Shown: in pieces, positions 10,755-22,797 of the stretch
Layout: each line of letters opens with the position of its first letter
How positions within the stretch are numbered: the stretch's first letter is position 1
NCBI GenBank assembly: GCA_003184365.1
Contig: NKYR01000043.1
Location: forward strand, 124,001-188,000
Source: Evernia prunastri
Taxonomy: Eukaryota; Ascomycota; Lecanoromycetes; Lecanorales; Parmeliaceae
Length of the DNA: 64,000 nucleotides
Reading direction: 5' to 3'
Position numbers and translations under genes: made by a program
Notes under the pieces: model-generated
What the model was told of the DNA's origin: nothing
What the model saw: the letters and a program-made list of their open reading frames with translations, nothing else
Database searches by the model: none

Positions 10755-11258
10755 ACCCGAGAATGATGCGGCCGGAGTCACCGAGAAATCATCGAACGAC
10801 CAGACCAAAGCTCCCACACTTACGGCTCAAATAGCATCAATCACCGCTCTCCCGTCCACTCTTTCCTTGCCTGTTCATTTCCGAAACGGTCAGTTGAAAA
10901 CAACAACTAGCCAGCGCGTCCTCACGACTTCAAGATTTCACTACAAGGATCACTGCCACCCCCTTAAGCAGACCGTAAAGGTCATATCGACGAAATGCAA
11001 GACTTCCTCCGTTGGTGTAAGAACCCGCACGAGATTTCGAGGCCGGTCGTACGATTTGACATTCGGGAACGGGATACCAAGTTCATCGATGCACCTTCGG
11101 CGGTTTTGGATGCAAGTAAGGTGGAGCCAAGGGGGAAAGGGGTATGAGAGGAGCTTCTGGAAGGGGGCGAGTGAGAATATCACAGAACATGCTTAGAAAG
11201 TGGTCAGGAAACTCGTTTTGGTGAATCTGATCCGAATGTTTTCTCCTGCTGGCGTTAG
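10755..11258 (+). CDS. Hypothetical protein, three exons, start unresolved
   Basis: I do not recognise this protein. Three segments join in frame. Segment 1 (open from 10755 to 10887) contains SSNDQTKAPTLTAQIASI and ends at a GTCAGT donor. Segment 2 (10972-11115) reads HIDEMQDFLRWCKNPHEISR, then RFDIRERDTKFIDAPSAVLD, and ends at GTAAGG. Segment 3 (11197-11258) reads SGQETRFGESDPNVFSCWR and stops at TAG. Introns are 84 and 81 nt. No ATG is found in segment 1, so either an upstream exon is missing or translation starts at the ATG at 10995, giving about 60 residues. The acidic/basic, Trp-containing central exon is the strongest evidence. Confidence 0.42.
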
Positions 11259-11614
11259 AGCAACGACAGCACACCGAGGCAGATGTACCTTTTCATTTGC
11301 TTGTATCAAATGTGTCATCGGACTCGAACTCAACTCCAGACCACTTATATTGCATTACTATATGACAAGAATACACAAATAGATATTTTGAGTATCAGTA
11401 ATTGCATCTTCGGTGCATGAACCATGCTTTGCTGAATAGATAATGAAGTAGATAGTATGGCAGTGGCCGGTCCTCCTTGTGCAGTCATTTTAAATTCCAC
11501 ACGCTGGACCAGACATCTTGTAGGATATTTTCGCGAACCCGGGAAGTTTTCTTCCATTAGAAGATAGCGACTGCATTTGGTGGACTCGCCACACCACCAG
11601 GTACCTGTGTTAAA
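11259..11614. other. Intergenic, no gene seen
   Basis: Space between the 3' ends of converging genes. I see nothing beyond short open frames. Confidence 0.5.
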
Positions 11615-12798
11615 TTAGATCTTCGCACAGCTACTGCTGAGAAAGCGAATTGATTGGGCTCTGCTTGCCTTAAAGGGAACGCTACTTAGGAAGAAGCTCC
11701 ACCTTCCGCACTCACGACAATGCTCCGCCAGGTCCTCTAAATCAAACATTTCTCCAATAGGCATTCCCCACCCGCCAAGGAGCCATTGGTGCAGTACGAC
11801 TGGCGGGACATCATCTTTGTCCTTCCCGCATCCCACCGGTGAGCGTTCAAAAGCAGGCGCATCGCCGGCGACGGCAGCAAATTGGGTTTCCCATAGCCAT
11901 TGCAAAATTTCTTCTGTAGGCTCGACGCCTGCGAAGTCGGCACTCGATCGTTTCGACAGCGCAAGCTGCTCAGTAGGTGAAAGAGCATTGTACGCTGCAG
12001 TAAAGCCACTGCGGATGAAGAGGATGTCTCCAGGGTGGAAACTGACGTTTTGATCGGTAATTACGCGCTGCAGATGTGAGAAGGGTATCGCTGTTGAAGA
12101 AAAAGGTGTGAGGGGTAGAGAATTGTTCGCGGCCCAGGAGCAGTAGTCAAGAAGGACACCGCGGCCTACGATGCCACCGTTTGAGGCCCAAGCTGAGTGA
12201 GAGCAATGTGTCAGTGGTTCGGATACCTTAGGGCGAGAAAGGAGGGAACAGGAGAAGGGCGGACCATGAATGCCTAGGGTATGAGACGAGTGAAGCTGGT
12301 CATGGGTGACATTGTTATAATATCGTTGCTCTTTAAGATACCCTTGATTCGAATAAGCCAAATGGTACGAGGCAGATGCCGCCTTCCAATGGCAGGTGCA
12401 AGCGAACCATAATGCCTGAAACCATCCCATTGTGAGCTACTCTGAGTGTTGAAGGTCAAAATGTCATCATTAACTACGCGATCGGGAGGACCTCGCCGTC
12501 TTATCTGCTGTACATACGGGTCCCTGCCATAGCTGGGGTAGCTGGGCTTGTTGAGGGGCCAGTCAAGGGAGATGCGGACGCCAGAGACGACTTCTTTAGC
12601 GGCAGCCGCGACAACCTGAGGCGTCAAGAGGTTCAGCGTTCCCAATTGGTCAGTTGGTCCAAATCTACCCCAGGCATTGCCGGGGGGACCATTGGGATCT
12701 AGTGGGAGCGACGAGAACGGCGGATGCCGTGGCACCAGATCCTGGTTCAGATCGTTGTCCGACGACATGAGATTCAGCTCTGGCCTAGAATCCTCCAA
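11615..12798 (-). CDS. Cyclase-family protein (PF04199 type), 348 aa
   Basis: This is a fungal member of the cyclase/kynurenine-formamidase-like superfamily, metal-dependent hydrolases; the substrate of this branch is unknown. Exons are 12798-12408, 12342-12265 and 12192-11615. Diagnostic stretches are NAWGRFGPTDQLGTLNLLTP near the N-terminus, SSQWDGFRHYG across intron 1, GIHAWASNGGIVGRGVLLDY across intron 2, and VSFHPGDILFIRSGF in exon 3. Introns are 65 nt (GTTCGC...CAAG) and 72 nt (GTCCGC...CAG, with CTGAC branch); both donors are weak but restore the family sequence exactly. The C-terminus (from about residue 328) departs from the usual family ending, which often reads near VASPPN; here it is basic and Ser-rich. 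Confidence 0.9.
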
Positions 12799-13159
12799 GA
12801 CTTGACGAAGAAGATGTAACTTATAATCTCTTTTGCAGGTTCTTCTTGGGTACCTTCACTTACGATCATGCTACTGATAGTTGTCTCAGTAGTAAATATC
12901 TACGTAGGTTGACACCTGAGATCGCGGGCAGCACTGCTAGTAGCCCTAACGTAGGTAGAGAGGTAGATTAAGGTATAGCTAGCGTGAGCTAGTAGCTTTA
13001 GTGCCTGTGGCCGCCTTTTGTAATTTTCAAGGCAACTCGATGCGACGCTGTCTACTCTATTTGCAAGTGTAGCCGTACATCAAACGTCTATCGCAAAATG
13101 CAGTTTGAGATCCGAAATTGATTGAGCTGTCACCAGTATTCTTTGAAAACTACCATCAA
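12799..13159. other. Intergenic, promoter side of the cyclase gene
   Basis: Contains short ACGTAGGTAGAGAGGTAG-like repeats near 12900-12970, common in such genomes. No coding signal seen. Confidence 0.45.
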
Positions 13160-15377
13160 CTATTGGAATAGGAATTTAACCAGCGCGCATATAGCCAGAA
13201 ACACTACAAGACATTTGAGGATAAGGTAGTAGGAGTACAGATCGCTCAGCCGGCATTGATGATGCCGCAAGGCTCGCGATAGACTCTTCCAGCCTCCATT
13301 GAAGTGGTAATAAACTTGCCCAGGTCTCAACCGAATGCGATCATATCCTGTTTGTGCAGGCGGCGACAGAGATCTTCCAAACGAGTCGTCCGCCTTCGCA
13401 GCAGATAGGTCTTCACATTCAACTAGAGCCGGCCTTTTCTCCTGTTTGCCTCGCTCCAGGCGGCTCTCCATTTCTGCAAGGAACGTCAGCACGGTATGGG
13501 CTCGGTGATGTGCCGCGATCTTCAACGGGGTCATCCCAAAGCAGTCTGCGGTGTTCAACTCGTCCACCATGCCTAGGGTCAACAACGCCTTTACAGCGGG
13601 CAGATTCACTAGCTTCGCTGCGTGGTGCAGCGCCGATCGCTCATGGCAATCTCGAGCCCGAATGTCAGCTCCATGTGAGATCAGAGCTGTAATTGTATGA
13701 CATGCGCGCTTGCTCTCAACCCCGTAATGTAACACTGTCCTGCCTCTGCTATCGCTGTGATTGATTTCGGACCCTTTGAATGCACAGACCAGATACTCCA
13801 TGACAGCTACGTTGCCTCTCTGGGCCGCAAGATGGAGCATCGACCTTCCTTCTGCATCGACCGTCCTTGGGTCAAGACCGCTATGCTGATGATACCTTCT
13901 GAAGACTTCACTGGAAGTCTTGCTGGACCAAGCCAGGTAGTGCAACAGAGTCATGCCGCGATGGTCGCACGTGGAGAAGTCTATCAGGGATCCATGACAA
14001 CGCAATACCTGCTTGGAAACTTGGCTTGGGAACGTGTGTAAAGGGGTTTTGCCGTCAACGTTTCGATTATGGAGGTCTCCGCCATTTTCGAGGAGAACAC
14101 GAGAAACATCGTAGTTTTTAGAGAGCGCGATGGCCGAATGAAGTGGAGTCCTGCGAATAGTTTTAGTGGAGAGAAGTATTTGTGGGATTGGGGAATATTT
14201 GCACGCTCACTCTCCGAAATCGTTCATTGCATTCACTCTGGCACCTTCTTGGAGCAGAAATTTGACCATGTCAACATGACCCCGCGACGCAGTAAGCTAC
14301 TTCTGGTATCAGCTGGGGACCTTTTTAAGGCAATGTTGAGAGCAAACATGTAAAAGAGTCAAGCCGTCTGGAAGCACGTCGAAAGGGCTTGATCGTCCTT
14401 TAGAAAACTGTCCTTTCATAGCATCAACGTCTCCGCTCAAAGCGAGATCAACGATGTAGGCGTTCCAAGTTACTATGCGTGGCCAGAATAAGTTCCAATG
14501 AAAAGAGAAACTCGCGCAAGGTCCTTCCCAGCTCCTCATTAGGGATACTGCTAGCTCCAACCTAAATGGACAATAACGAGCTGATGCTGTTGCTAGTGCA
14601 ATTCCGTATCCACGGCCTGCTTTTGATCTATCAGGGTTAAAGCTCTGGCTATTGTACCACTGCTGTATGGTGATCGGTCCAAACCATAGAAGAAACCGCA
14701 AAAGGTCGGTTTCGAAGTGCCTCAGAACGCTGCTTCGGAGCGACACGTGCTCAGAACAGTACCCTTGGGGCTTGGGCGAAGCGCAGTCCGGGCAGGGAGG
14801 CTGCTTACCCCCGACTGCGAAGACGTCTGCTGGAGGACATTGTTTCTCTTGAATTTGCGGATACTCATTTTCGGGACGAAGACCTAGACGACTGGTAGAC
14901 TACAAGTCATTCATTGCACTCAAAACGGAGACCCACTCCTACTCACATATTAAGTAACAACAGATCCAAGGAAAAACTCCTGTGGTAGGATTCGATCCGC
15001 CTCAAGTGACTCTTCAACGTCTGTCTCTGATCCGCTGAAGACCACCGCACCTTAGCCCACGTTCTACGTACCCTGCCCTCTTCAAGTTGCGCATGAAATG
15101 CCATTGCGAGCTTCTCCATCGTCTGAAGGTCAAGCATGCATGCGTGCAACCGGGCTTTGAGTTCCGGCGAAATGAGTGCGGCATTTGGAGCATGATTTTC
15201 GAGTGCTACAATACCAGAAAATGTCGAATGCAAAGCTTGAAGTGCAGTGACATGATGCTGGAGGTCGTGCGGCGCTTCCGAGAACAGCCTCAAGCTTGTA
15301 TAAAGACATTCACAAGATTTCGCTGCAAACCCGGCCACTGCCAGAACGCTGGCTGTGACGGAGAGGGGGTCGCACAT
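13160..15377 (-). CDS. Ankyrin-repeat protein with fungal STAND-type N-domain, 683 aa
   Basis: Five exon pieces join in frame: 15377-14947, 14891-14348, 14296-14211 and 14150-13160 (four exons, three introns of 55, 51 and 60 nt). The N-terminus MCDPLSVTASVLAVAGFAAK is the hydrophobic start of the N-terminal domain found in many fungal STAND/ankyrin proteins. A Cys-rich stretch (CPDC...YC, about residues 165-180) begins exon 2. Ankyrin repeats start near residue 320 (TLLHLTASRGHVDMVKFLLQ) and continue with GKTPLH, GMTLLHYLAW, GRSMLHLAAQRGN, GRTVLHYG and ERSALHHAAK units. The protein ends in a single hydrophobic segment (LILKCLVVFLAICALVKFLF). I infer a membrane-anchored scaffold; there is no NACHT domain. 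The start at 15377 is chosen because it gives the canonical MxDPLS beginning. Confidence 0.85.
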
Positions 15378-15657
15378 TCTGAGTGTACAGGTCAAGAGGA
15401 AGATTACACTAGACGACCTGCCCAAGTCGCTTCGAGGCTGTCAGTTGTGATCATTCGAGCCTCGTGTATCTCCATAATGAATTTCGACAGGCGATGAAGT
15501 CTCGTATCCACTGGCACCAGAGGGGGTTTTATGCAGTCAGATAGTAGAATGTCAGCAATGCGCGCGATGAATCACAAGATGGGCGGTGGCGGATCTGGCG
15601 TATGATGAGCCGAGATGCCCCACTAAGCTGCATGTTTGGTTTGCAGTAGTTTAATTT

Positions 15658-16469
15658 CTAGCGCTCTTTGAAAGCCGCAGTAAGATACGCCCTGCTGTGG
15701 TGGCAGAGAAGCTCGCTGATGTGATGCAGTATCGAAGGCATCCCTTTCGAGATCATGTGGTGATTGGTGAGTCGAACTGCTTTGGAAAGGCTCGTACGTG
15801 CCCTCTCTAGACCGCTCTTGGATGAGCGCCGAAGCATCTGGACGATTGTCACCAATTATCAGTATTTGATTTCCAGTATTGCTGCCCGACAGCCTCCTAC
15901 AGGCTCGCGGGAAATCGGGGGATAAGACAAAGGACTACCCGCACTGCGCTGTCTGATTTGGACAAGGAAATCAACACTGCCCACAGCTCAAGCAGTGTTT
16001 CACGCGAGCAAGGCTGCGAGTCGAAGCCATGCCACATACACAGCCTCCAAAACCCCCAAGTGACAGCATCGAAGCTACAGATTATGCCATCAAGGACAAG
16101 GTCTACTTCCTGCTATACAGTAAATTCTTATCACCGGCCTTATGCTTGAAAGGTCACTCACATTGCAAATCGCAGACAAATGGAGGAAGGGAAAAGTGAC
16201 AGATCATGAAGGCAGCAGCGAGGAAAGTCCGCGTTACTTGGTAAGGCCTCTGGTGCGGTATTGGCCCAGAATAGTACATTTGACCTGAAATCTACGCGCG
16301 CTATAGATTCGAGATGAGACAAGTCTGCAGATTTGTAGAATTGCGGCCTGCGATTTGAGGAAGCGCCCTGCCGTTTGAATGCAATTGGGTGTGATAATAC
16401 CTGACGCGCAGTCTCACGATGTGGTGTGGGCTCTTTTAGTACCCAAGTCTGGTTTTGTGCAATCACCAA
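15658..16469 (-). CDS. Doubtful multi-exon gene
   Basis: A frame from 16469 to 16158 is followed at about 16166 by a good GTGAGTGACC donor. Downstream lie a matching acceptor (GTATAGCAG) and an open stretch with LLELWAVLISLSKSD. A last frame (15855-15658) reads SILHHISELLCHHSRAYL. Alternative frames in the first part are equally open (MYYSGPIPHQRPYQVTRTFL from 16279). I could not decide between them or complete one protein, and no domain is recognised. Confidence 0.2.
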
Positions 16470-16999
16470 AGTCGATGATTATTAGATTGTGAAGCTTCAG
16501 AGCCTATTTCTAGGTGTGAGAGAGATTCTTTGGCGTAGAATTTGTGACTGGGGATCGAATTTTTGTGGAATATGAGGCGAAACAAATCGTTGTTTAGCGT
16601 ACTCTACTGTTGTAACTTATAAATTTTGCGACCCGCTACGAGGCAGTTTGGGGGCGACAGCGCCTGTGCTACCTCAAATCTTTAGTGCTAGATAGCTAGA
16701 AGTACAGTACGAAAAAAGTATTCATTCGTACCTTAGACTCACAAAATTTTCCGTACCCTGAGCCTCGGGTCTAATTTTGCTCCATACAACATATCAATGA
16801 AGAGAGCTGACAAGGATTCTCACCTTGTACCCTCTGGGATCGGCCAGCCACCACCTTAATCATACAGGAGGACTGCATGAGATGATGAGTAAGGCAGCCT
16901 TCTGAGCACCCAATGGGGTTCTGACGGCCTGCGCCTTGAGCCTGTTATACGCCTCCGAAACAGACAACCTCGTCCTGTCACTTCTGCTTCATCTCCAGA
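16470..16999. other. Intergenic, upstream of ribokinase
   Basis: Probable promoter region of the ribokinase gene. No coding signal seen. Confidence 0.45.
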
Positions 17000-18103
17000 A
17001 TGCCTGTCCGGACTATCTCTGTCTTGGGTGGAGTGACGCAGGACTTGACCACCATCACCGATCGGCTGCCCGACAATGGCGAAACCGTCATCGCCTCCAC
17101 CTTCACAATGCAGGCTGGCGGCAAGGGGGCCAACTCCGCCGTTGCTACCTACCGTCTTACTCGTCCGAACCCAAAGAATAACGCGAATGATCACCAAAGA
17201 GACATTGACGATGACATTCGAGTGCGCATGGTTGGCGCGGTCGGCGGAGACGAGTTCGGACCTCCGCTCAAAGAAAACTTGGTGAATTGTGGGGTGAGCG
17301 CGGACGGCGTCCGCGTTATAGAGGGTCAGTTAACAGGTGTGGCCAACATCCTTGTAGAGGCGGCATCCGGAGCCAATCGAATCATGCAATATCCGGGAGC
17401 TGCGTACGCTTTAGAGCCGACGGAATTCATGACGCTGGAAAGCTTAGGCGGTGGGGTGGCGCCTGACCTGATCATCGCGCAGCTCGAGATTCGTCGAGAC
17501 ACCATCGAACAAGCGATTGAGACTGCGCATCGGGAAGGGATCGAAGTGCTCCTGAATCCGTCGCCAGCGGTCTATCTCATGCCCGAAATCTACCCCTTGA
17601 TTTCGCATTTGGTCATGAACGAGACGGAGGCGGTGTTGCTATCCGAGTGCAAGCCTGACGATATTGTGAACCAGACCGGATGGGCTAGTGTCGCGGAGTA
17701 TTTTCTCAATCTTGGAGTGAAGAATGTGGTGGTCACTTTGGGTGATAAAGGTGCCTACTACTCGAACGAGTTTGGGAGTGGCTATGTGGAGGCGGAGAAA
17801 AATTGCACCGTCCTCGATACATCTGGTGCAGGGTGCGTTCCCCGTCACAGACGACGCTCCTACCCTTTTCCCATCCATAGTGGGCTCTAATACAGGTACA
17901 GGGACAGCTTTGTGGGCGGATACGCAGCGCAATACATGGCTCAGAAGCAGAAGGGCCAATGGGACATCAAGGCTGCGGTACAGTACGGATGCAAAGCGTC
18001 AGCACGTGTTATTGAGCATTTGGGCTGCCTAGCCCCAATCGTTTGGGCTGATGAAGTCGACATCCCTCGTTATTCCAAAGGGGAGATACAGGAAATGGCA
18101 TAA
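17000..18103 (+). CDS. Ribokinase, 344 aa
   Basis: This is a PfkB-family sugar kinase that phosphorylates D-ribose at O5 using ATP, feeding the pentose phosphate pathway in the cytosol. Exons are 17000-17832 and 17902-18103, separated by a 69-nt intron (GTGCGT...TACAG). The first PfkB signature is present as MQAGGKGANSAVATY, the NPSPAVYLMP segment follows, and NETEAVLL matches the NExE motif. The second signature, DTSGAG|DSFVGGYAAQY, with catalytic Asp and anion hole Gly-Ala-Gly-Asp, is split exactly by the intron. Length and order match eukaryotic ribokinases. The start at 17000 directly precedes RTISVLGGV, the usual first beta strand. Confidence 0.94.
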
Positions 18104-18226
18104 TACATAGCAACGCCTTCATCACGTTGGCTCATCCAATACAAGCTTACCAAGTCAAATGGCTAGAACCCCAGACCCCGCACAAACTGCATGCTAATTT
18201 CAAATCTTTCGTCCTGATATCATCAT

Positions 18227-19952
18227 TTACTCCACGCAAAAAAATGCACGCTGCGGCTTAAGGCAATTCATAGCCCGCTCAGCGGTAGGTCTGTCCTCTG
18301 GATTCTCGCTGATCATGCTCAAGATCTGGTCCAGCAACAGATCAATCATATGATTGCTTTCAAAGGACCTCATCCATTGCCCGACTTTTGGCAGACAGTC
18401 ACGGAATGCGATGGAGCCCGCTTCGTGCCGAGCATTGCGATACTCCTCTAAAGATCTGCCTTGGGCGACACTGAACATCTCTGAATATACGCAGCCCAGA
18501 GAAAAGACGTCGGCCTTACGGCCACGACTTTGATTGGGCGAGATCTCTGGAGCGCGGTATATAGGAGTTCCTCGCAACTTCTGGCTTCGGGAAGTGCTCA
18601 CGTTCAGTTCCGCAAAGTCTTTTGCAAGGCCGAAGTCGCAAAGATATGGTTGGTTGTTCTTGATGAGAATGTTCGAAGGCTTGATATCTTGGTGTTTGAT
18701 TTTCAGTTTGTGAGCGTACGCTAGCGCATCAAGCAAGCATCCAAACCAAGGATAAATTTGTTTGGTCAGAGCAGGAGGATGCTCTTGCCGGGTACAAAGA
18801 TTGAGAAACTCCCGAAGATCGTAGTCTGCAACCGGTAGCATGAATATGCTATATGCATCGTCATCTTTCTGGTAGAATAGTACCGTAGCGATATGTAGGT
18901 GGCGGAGTTTCTGCATTATAGCGACCTCATTCTTCACCTCGTTCGCGATTATCTCAGAAGGCTTATCGCTGTCGAGATGGATGTGCTTTCGAGCGTATGA
19001 AGCGCCCGTCGATAGCTCCCGGACCTCGTCCACTTCACCATAGGATCCTCTTCCTAGATGTTTCTTCGATACAAATCTCACTTGCACTTCCCGCGTACTG
19101 TTCTCATGGACTCTATGCGGCAAGGTGCGCTGGGCGTCAAGATCTGGCTGCTCTAGGTCCGTCTTCTCTCTCTCTTCGTCCTCAGCAGCTTGGTTCACCA
19201 TAACATCGTATCTGCCTCTCGCCTCCTCAAGTCGTTTGGCTGTCTCAGCGATGTAGTTTTCCAGCACTTCGTCCCTGGTAAGGTCCACATTAGGTGCTGC
19301 AAGAAATCAATAAGCGCGATCATCTCAGACTTGCGGGTAGGATTGACTCACTGTGGTCTCGTTTCTTCAAGTAAGATATTACGAACAAATATGAGTTGAT
19401 GTACAAGCTGTAGACCTCTTGTAGAGGCTTCTGTACTCTTTTATCGTTTGGAAACCGCACGTTGGTTAAGAACCGTGGCACTTTCTTGTTGAGCTCAGCT
19501 ATCAGAGTGACAAGAGGGGTGAGTTGAGCTCCAGCTCTGCAACCGCACTAGAGAGAGTCAGCAGTGTAAGGTCTTGGAATGAGACCATTCACCTCTATTA
19601 TAGCGAACGATATCCACCAAATGAGGCCTTCCAGGGTCTCGTTGGGCGCCAGATGCTGCAGGTCGGCAGAAGACTGGCTAACAGCCTTGGCCAATTCGGT
19701 GATTGGGGTGAAAGATGGGAGTAACTTGGCTTCCAATCGGGAGACCTTGTGCTCTCCTCTTTTTTTACTAAATTTCTCGAATGCAGAGCGGAAAGAACGC
19801 CCAGTGTTGATTTCCCCTGGTACGCTGTAGCTGTGCCCGAAACTCTCCTTGGTCTCATGCTTCTTTTCTTCTAACAAGGAGAGCCAGGTAGCGCCCGACT
19901 CGCTAGTAGACATGGAGAGGGACGAGGGAAGCCCTGAGAAGTATGCATGCAA
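18227..19952 (-). CDS. Ser/Thr protein kinase with HQD catalytic loop, 541 aa
   Basis: Exons are 19952-19593, 19547-19352 and 19296-18227, with introns of 45 and 55 nt. Residues 1-185 form an alpha-rich N-terminal region without a recognised domain. The kinase domain runs from about residue 260 to 535: Gly-rich loop GRGSYGEV (267-274), Lys289 in YARKHIHL, catalytic loop HQDIKPSNIL (387-396), DFGLAKDF (406-413) and GTPIYRAPEI. The catalytic loop has Gln in place of the Arg of HRD. Since Asp, Asn and DFG are kept, activity is plausible, but regulation by activation-loop phosphorylation may differ. This architecture is common among fungal accessory kinases; the substrate is unknown. The start may be M1 or M14. 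Confidence 0.92.
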
Positions 19953-22797
19953 AGTATTCGATATTCGATGGCAGATCAGCGAGTCAGGCTACCCATACGC
20001 CTTAGTTTACAAGAAAGAAGAAACAAGAGAGTGAATACAACGCTAGGACGTTTTTTGGTAATAGAGAGCTTTGAGTCTGTATTGCGTCCACGTTGACCTT
20101 CTAGCCCCGGTCTCCACAGGGAAAGATGATTGAATAAAGTTATTGACCGATGCCGCCCAATAGTGGAAGCCGTTTCTGGGACGAGGTAGAGTACCATTGG
20201 CACAATGCTGGTTAGCGATAGGAACCTCCAATGTGGTGCGTATTGAAAGGGTTTGATTTGATACGGCTTAGTCGTACAAGGCGGGGTAGTCATCTTGACT
20301 ACCCTATTGTCCCGTCCCCGCCTTCGATGCCTGAAATTCAGAAGCAAAAGCTTCTAATATATGAGTACGCGCATTTGGTCGACGTCGACCAACGCTCGTC
20401 ACCTTGGAGTACGTCCATTTGCACCAGGCAGAGATGGCAACCCCAGTTCAAGGATGGTATGCATGTGCTTGATCGATCCTCTGCAGCAGGCTAGTAAGCA
20501 GTAACCGGGCGACCCCAAGCTTGCACAGGCAGACATTATTCCGTACGACATGCGCTCATGTCCCCGGAGACAGGTCAAGCGCGTCTTAGCCTCGCAAGGT
20601 ACAAATCCATCGAACCTTGTGCTCGAGTAAACAAGAGGCGGTAGCAGTTGCTTGAGATTCTGTTGCGCAATGCTGATGCCCTGAGTGGACTGCTAAGCAC
20701 CATCGATACAGATCTCAGCCTGTGCACGTGCGATCCTAATGTGCCACAAAAATATACACAACTCGGGAACCCGGAGATAATAGCATGGTGTGGACTGCGG
20801 CTGCGATCGGACAAAGCGGGCTCAACGTCTTAACGGTTAGAATGCTTGGATGCCGCGAGAACGGTAGCAGTCCGCCTGCTCATGTCGGAATACGAGACCC
20901 TATTGGAGCCGATAGTCCTATGGTATGGGATGCAACTTTGGCGAATGATACGAGTGATATTGGCGAGGACGTCGGAGATTGTTGTGAACAAGACTTGAGG
21001 GTGCGTGTGATAGGTTGCTGGCTGACATTTTCACTGGGGTAAGAGAAGCAGCGCCACTTGAAAAGGAGACATCGAGAGGCCACGAGAGCAGTAAGAAGGA
21101 GCAGGGCAAGGAGGGAGCATATACCATCGCTTTGTCAAGCAAGAAAACAGGAGGCGGAAGTGATGGGCAAAAGTACAAAGGCCCATACACTCCTCTCTGA
21201 AATTGATGAGGCAACGTTAACGGCAGAAATCGAACTGTTCCAGGGTATTCACGTCTGAGCGGACGCGTGTTTTGATGTACGACGATGTGGAACTGACTGA
21301 TATAAGACATTCGCGTGCTACTGGTCTTCCTCGGCAACTGTTTTCTAGCGTGTATCGAAAGTGTATCAACTTGTGCGGTAGTAAGTCACACCCTACCCCG
21401 GGACTAACGGATAATGCACCTGGGGGACACGGGCCGGGGTATGGTGGGACTTACCACCGCACAAGGTGATAGAAAGGACGTGGTCTAGCCAGGCACTAAC
21501 TAGCAGATTTTGCTACGGATCTACCTAGCATATTGTGACCATTTAGTCCTAACATGGGATAGCTACTAGATGGCGAGCTAAGAAAGTTTCTCTAATTGCG
21601 ACTAAGTGAAAATGACAGCAACGTTGTCAACCGCATACATAGAATCAGCAGCAGTTGCAATACGTGATGCGGACTCAAGCTCCAGCTTTGAGGTGAGACT
21701 TCGCGCCTTCAAGTGGCCCCCTCTCTGTATGAAAAAGCCTTGCTCAACCCTCCTGCCTCTTTGCCTGTCCTAGAATCACAACTTCCGGCTGTCTAAGTCG
21801 TAGCGTAACGACCTGCCAAACCTTTCCAGCTGTAGCCGCGAATTTGGATATCATGGGAGATATCTACACTCTGGCAGCGCAGAAAGGCAAGCCGGCTCGG
21901 TATCGCTCCACGAGCTATGGGTAAAAGACTCAATGCATCCTGGAGGGTACGGGAAGGAGAGCTTGCATCTTTTGCAGGCTGCGAGCAAGCAGTACGACTC
22001 TCAAGGCTTCTTCCAGAATGTCGTGCCGGTGGCTTAGAAACATATCAGACTTCTTGAAAGGTGCAGCTCCACTTTGCGAAAGATATCTATCTCCCGAGAA
22101 TGCTGAAAGTCACACAATCTCTACTTGCTGAAGAATGCACACTTCGTTTTTCCAGCTTGCCATTCAGCTGGATCACTGATCAATCAAATCCTGAACCCTA
22201 AGTAGAATACTGTGAAGAACTAGGTGTCAGAAGATCACCCATTCTCAACACCAAGGGTATATTTATATCTACATTCCTTCGTAAGTTATTATAACTAACA
22301 ATTCTACAATTGTCTCGCTCATAGACATCAACGACCGTGCTCCAAACCCTTCAGATCAGCAAGCACTTTATTATTCACAGGAGTCATGTCGAGCATTTGT
22401 ATGTGAATGAGCAACAGCGGTTCTCGAGGAGCTCGTATACGTCGCAGAGCCTCATGTGTCCATTTTTACATGCTGGTAGATGACCCAGCCTTTTCAATGC
22501 CTCATTGCCAAAGGCACACGTCAATTCTTTCATCGCTCAAAAGTCCCTTTGGCTTGCTTTGGTAGAGAACATGACGCAACGTCAAAGAAGCAGGCGATGA
22601 CAGCGCATTCAAGCCGGCCTTTGCTGGAGCCTTGTATCATCTTCCATCCATTCTAGAGCTTTCTCTGCGTTTTCTTTGTTCGCCGTAAGCATATATGCGC
22701 GTTCCTGTCCCTGAACCTACTCCAACATCAGTACCTTCTTCTTCCTCCTCCTCCTGTTCCTCTTCACCACCAGCAACAACATAACGCTTCCCTCACA
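19953..22797. other. Long gene-poor stretch
   Basis: No gene I can support on either strand. Open frames at 20785-21042, 21058-21258 and 20918-21337 lack domains, and no consistent splice path joins them. 22690-22797 is the likely promoter and 5' leader of the following gene, with TTCTTCTTCCTCCTCCTCC tracts. Confidence 0.45.

Noticed and set aside
15087..15497. 136-codon plus-strand ORF
   Set aside because: Antisense to the N-terminal exon of the ankyrin gene.
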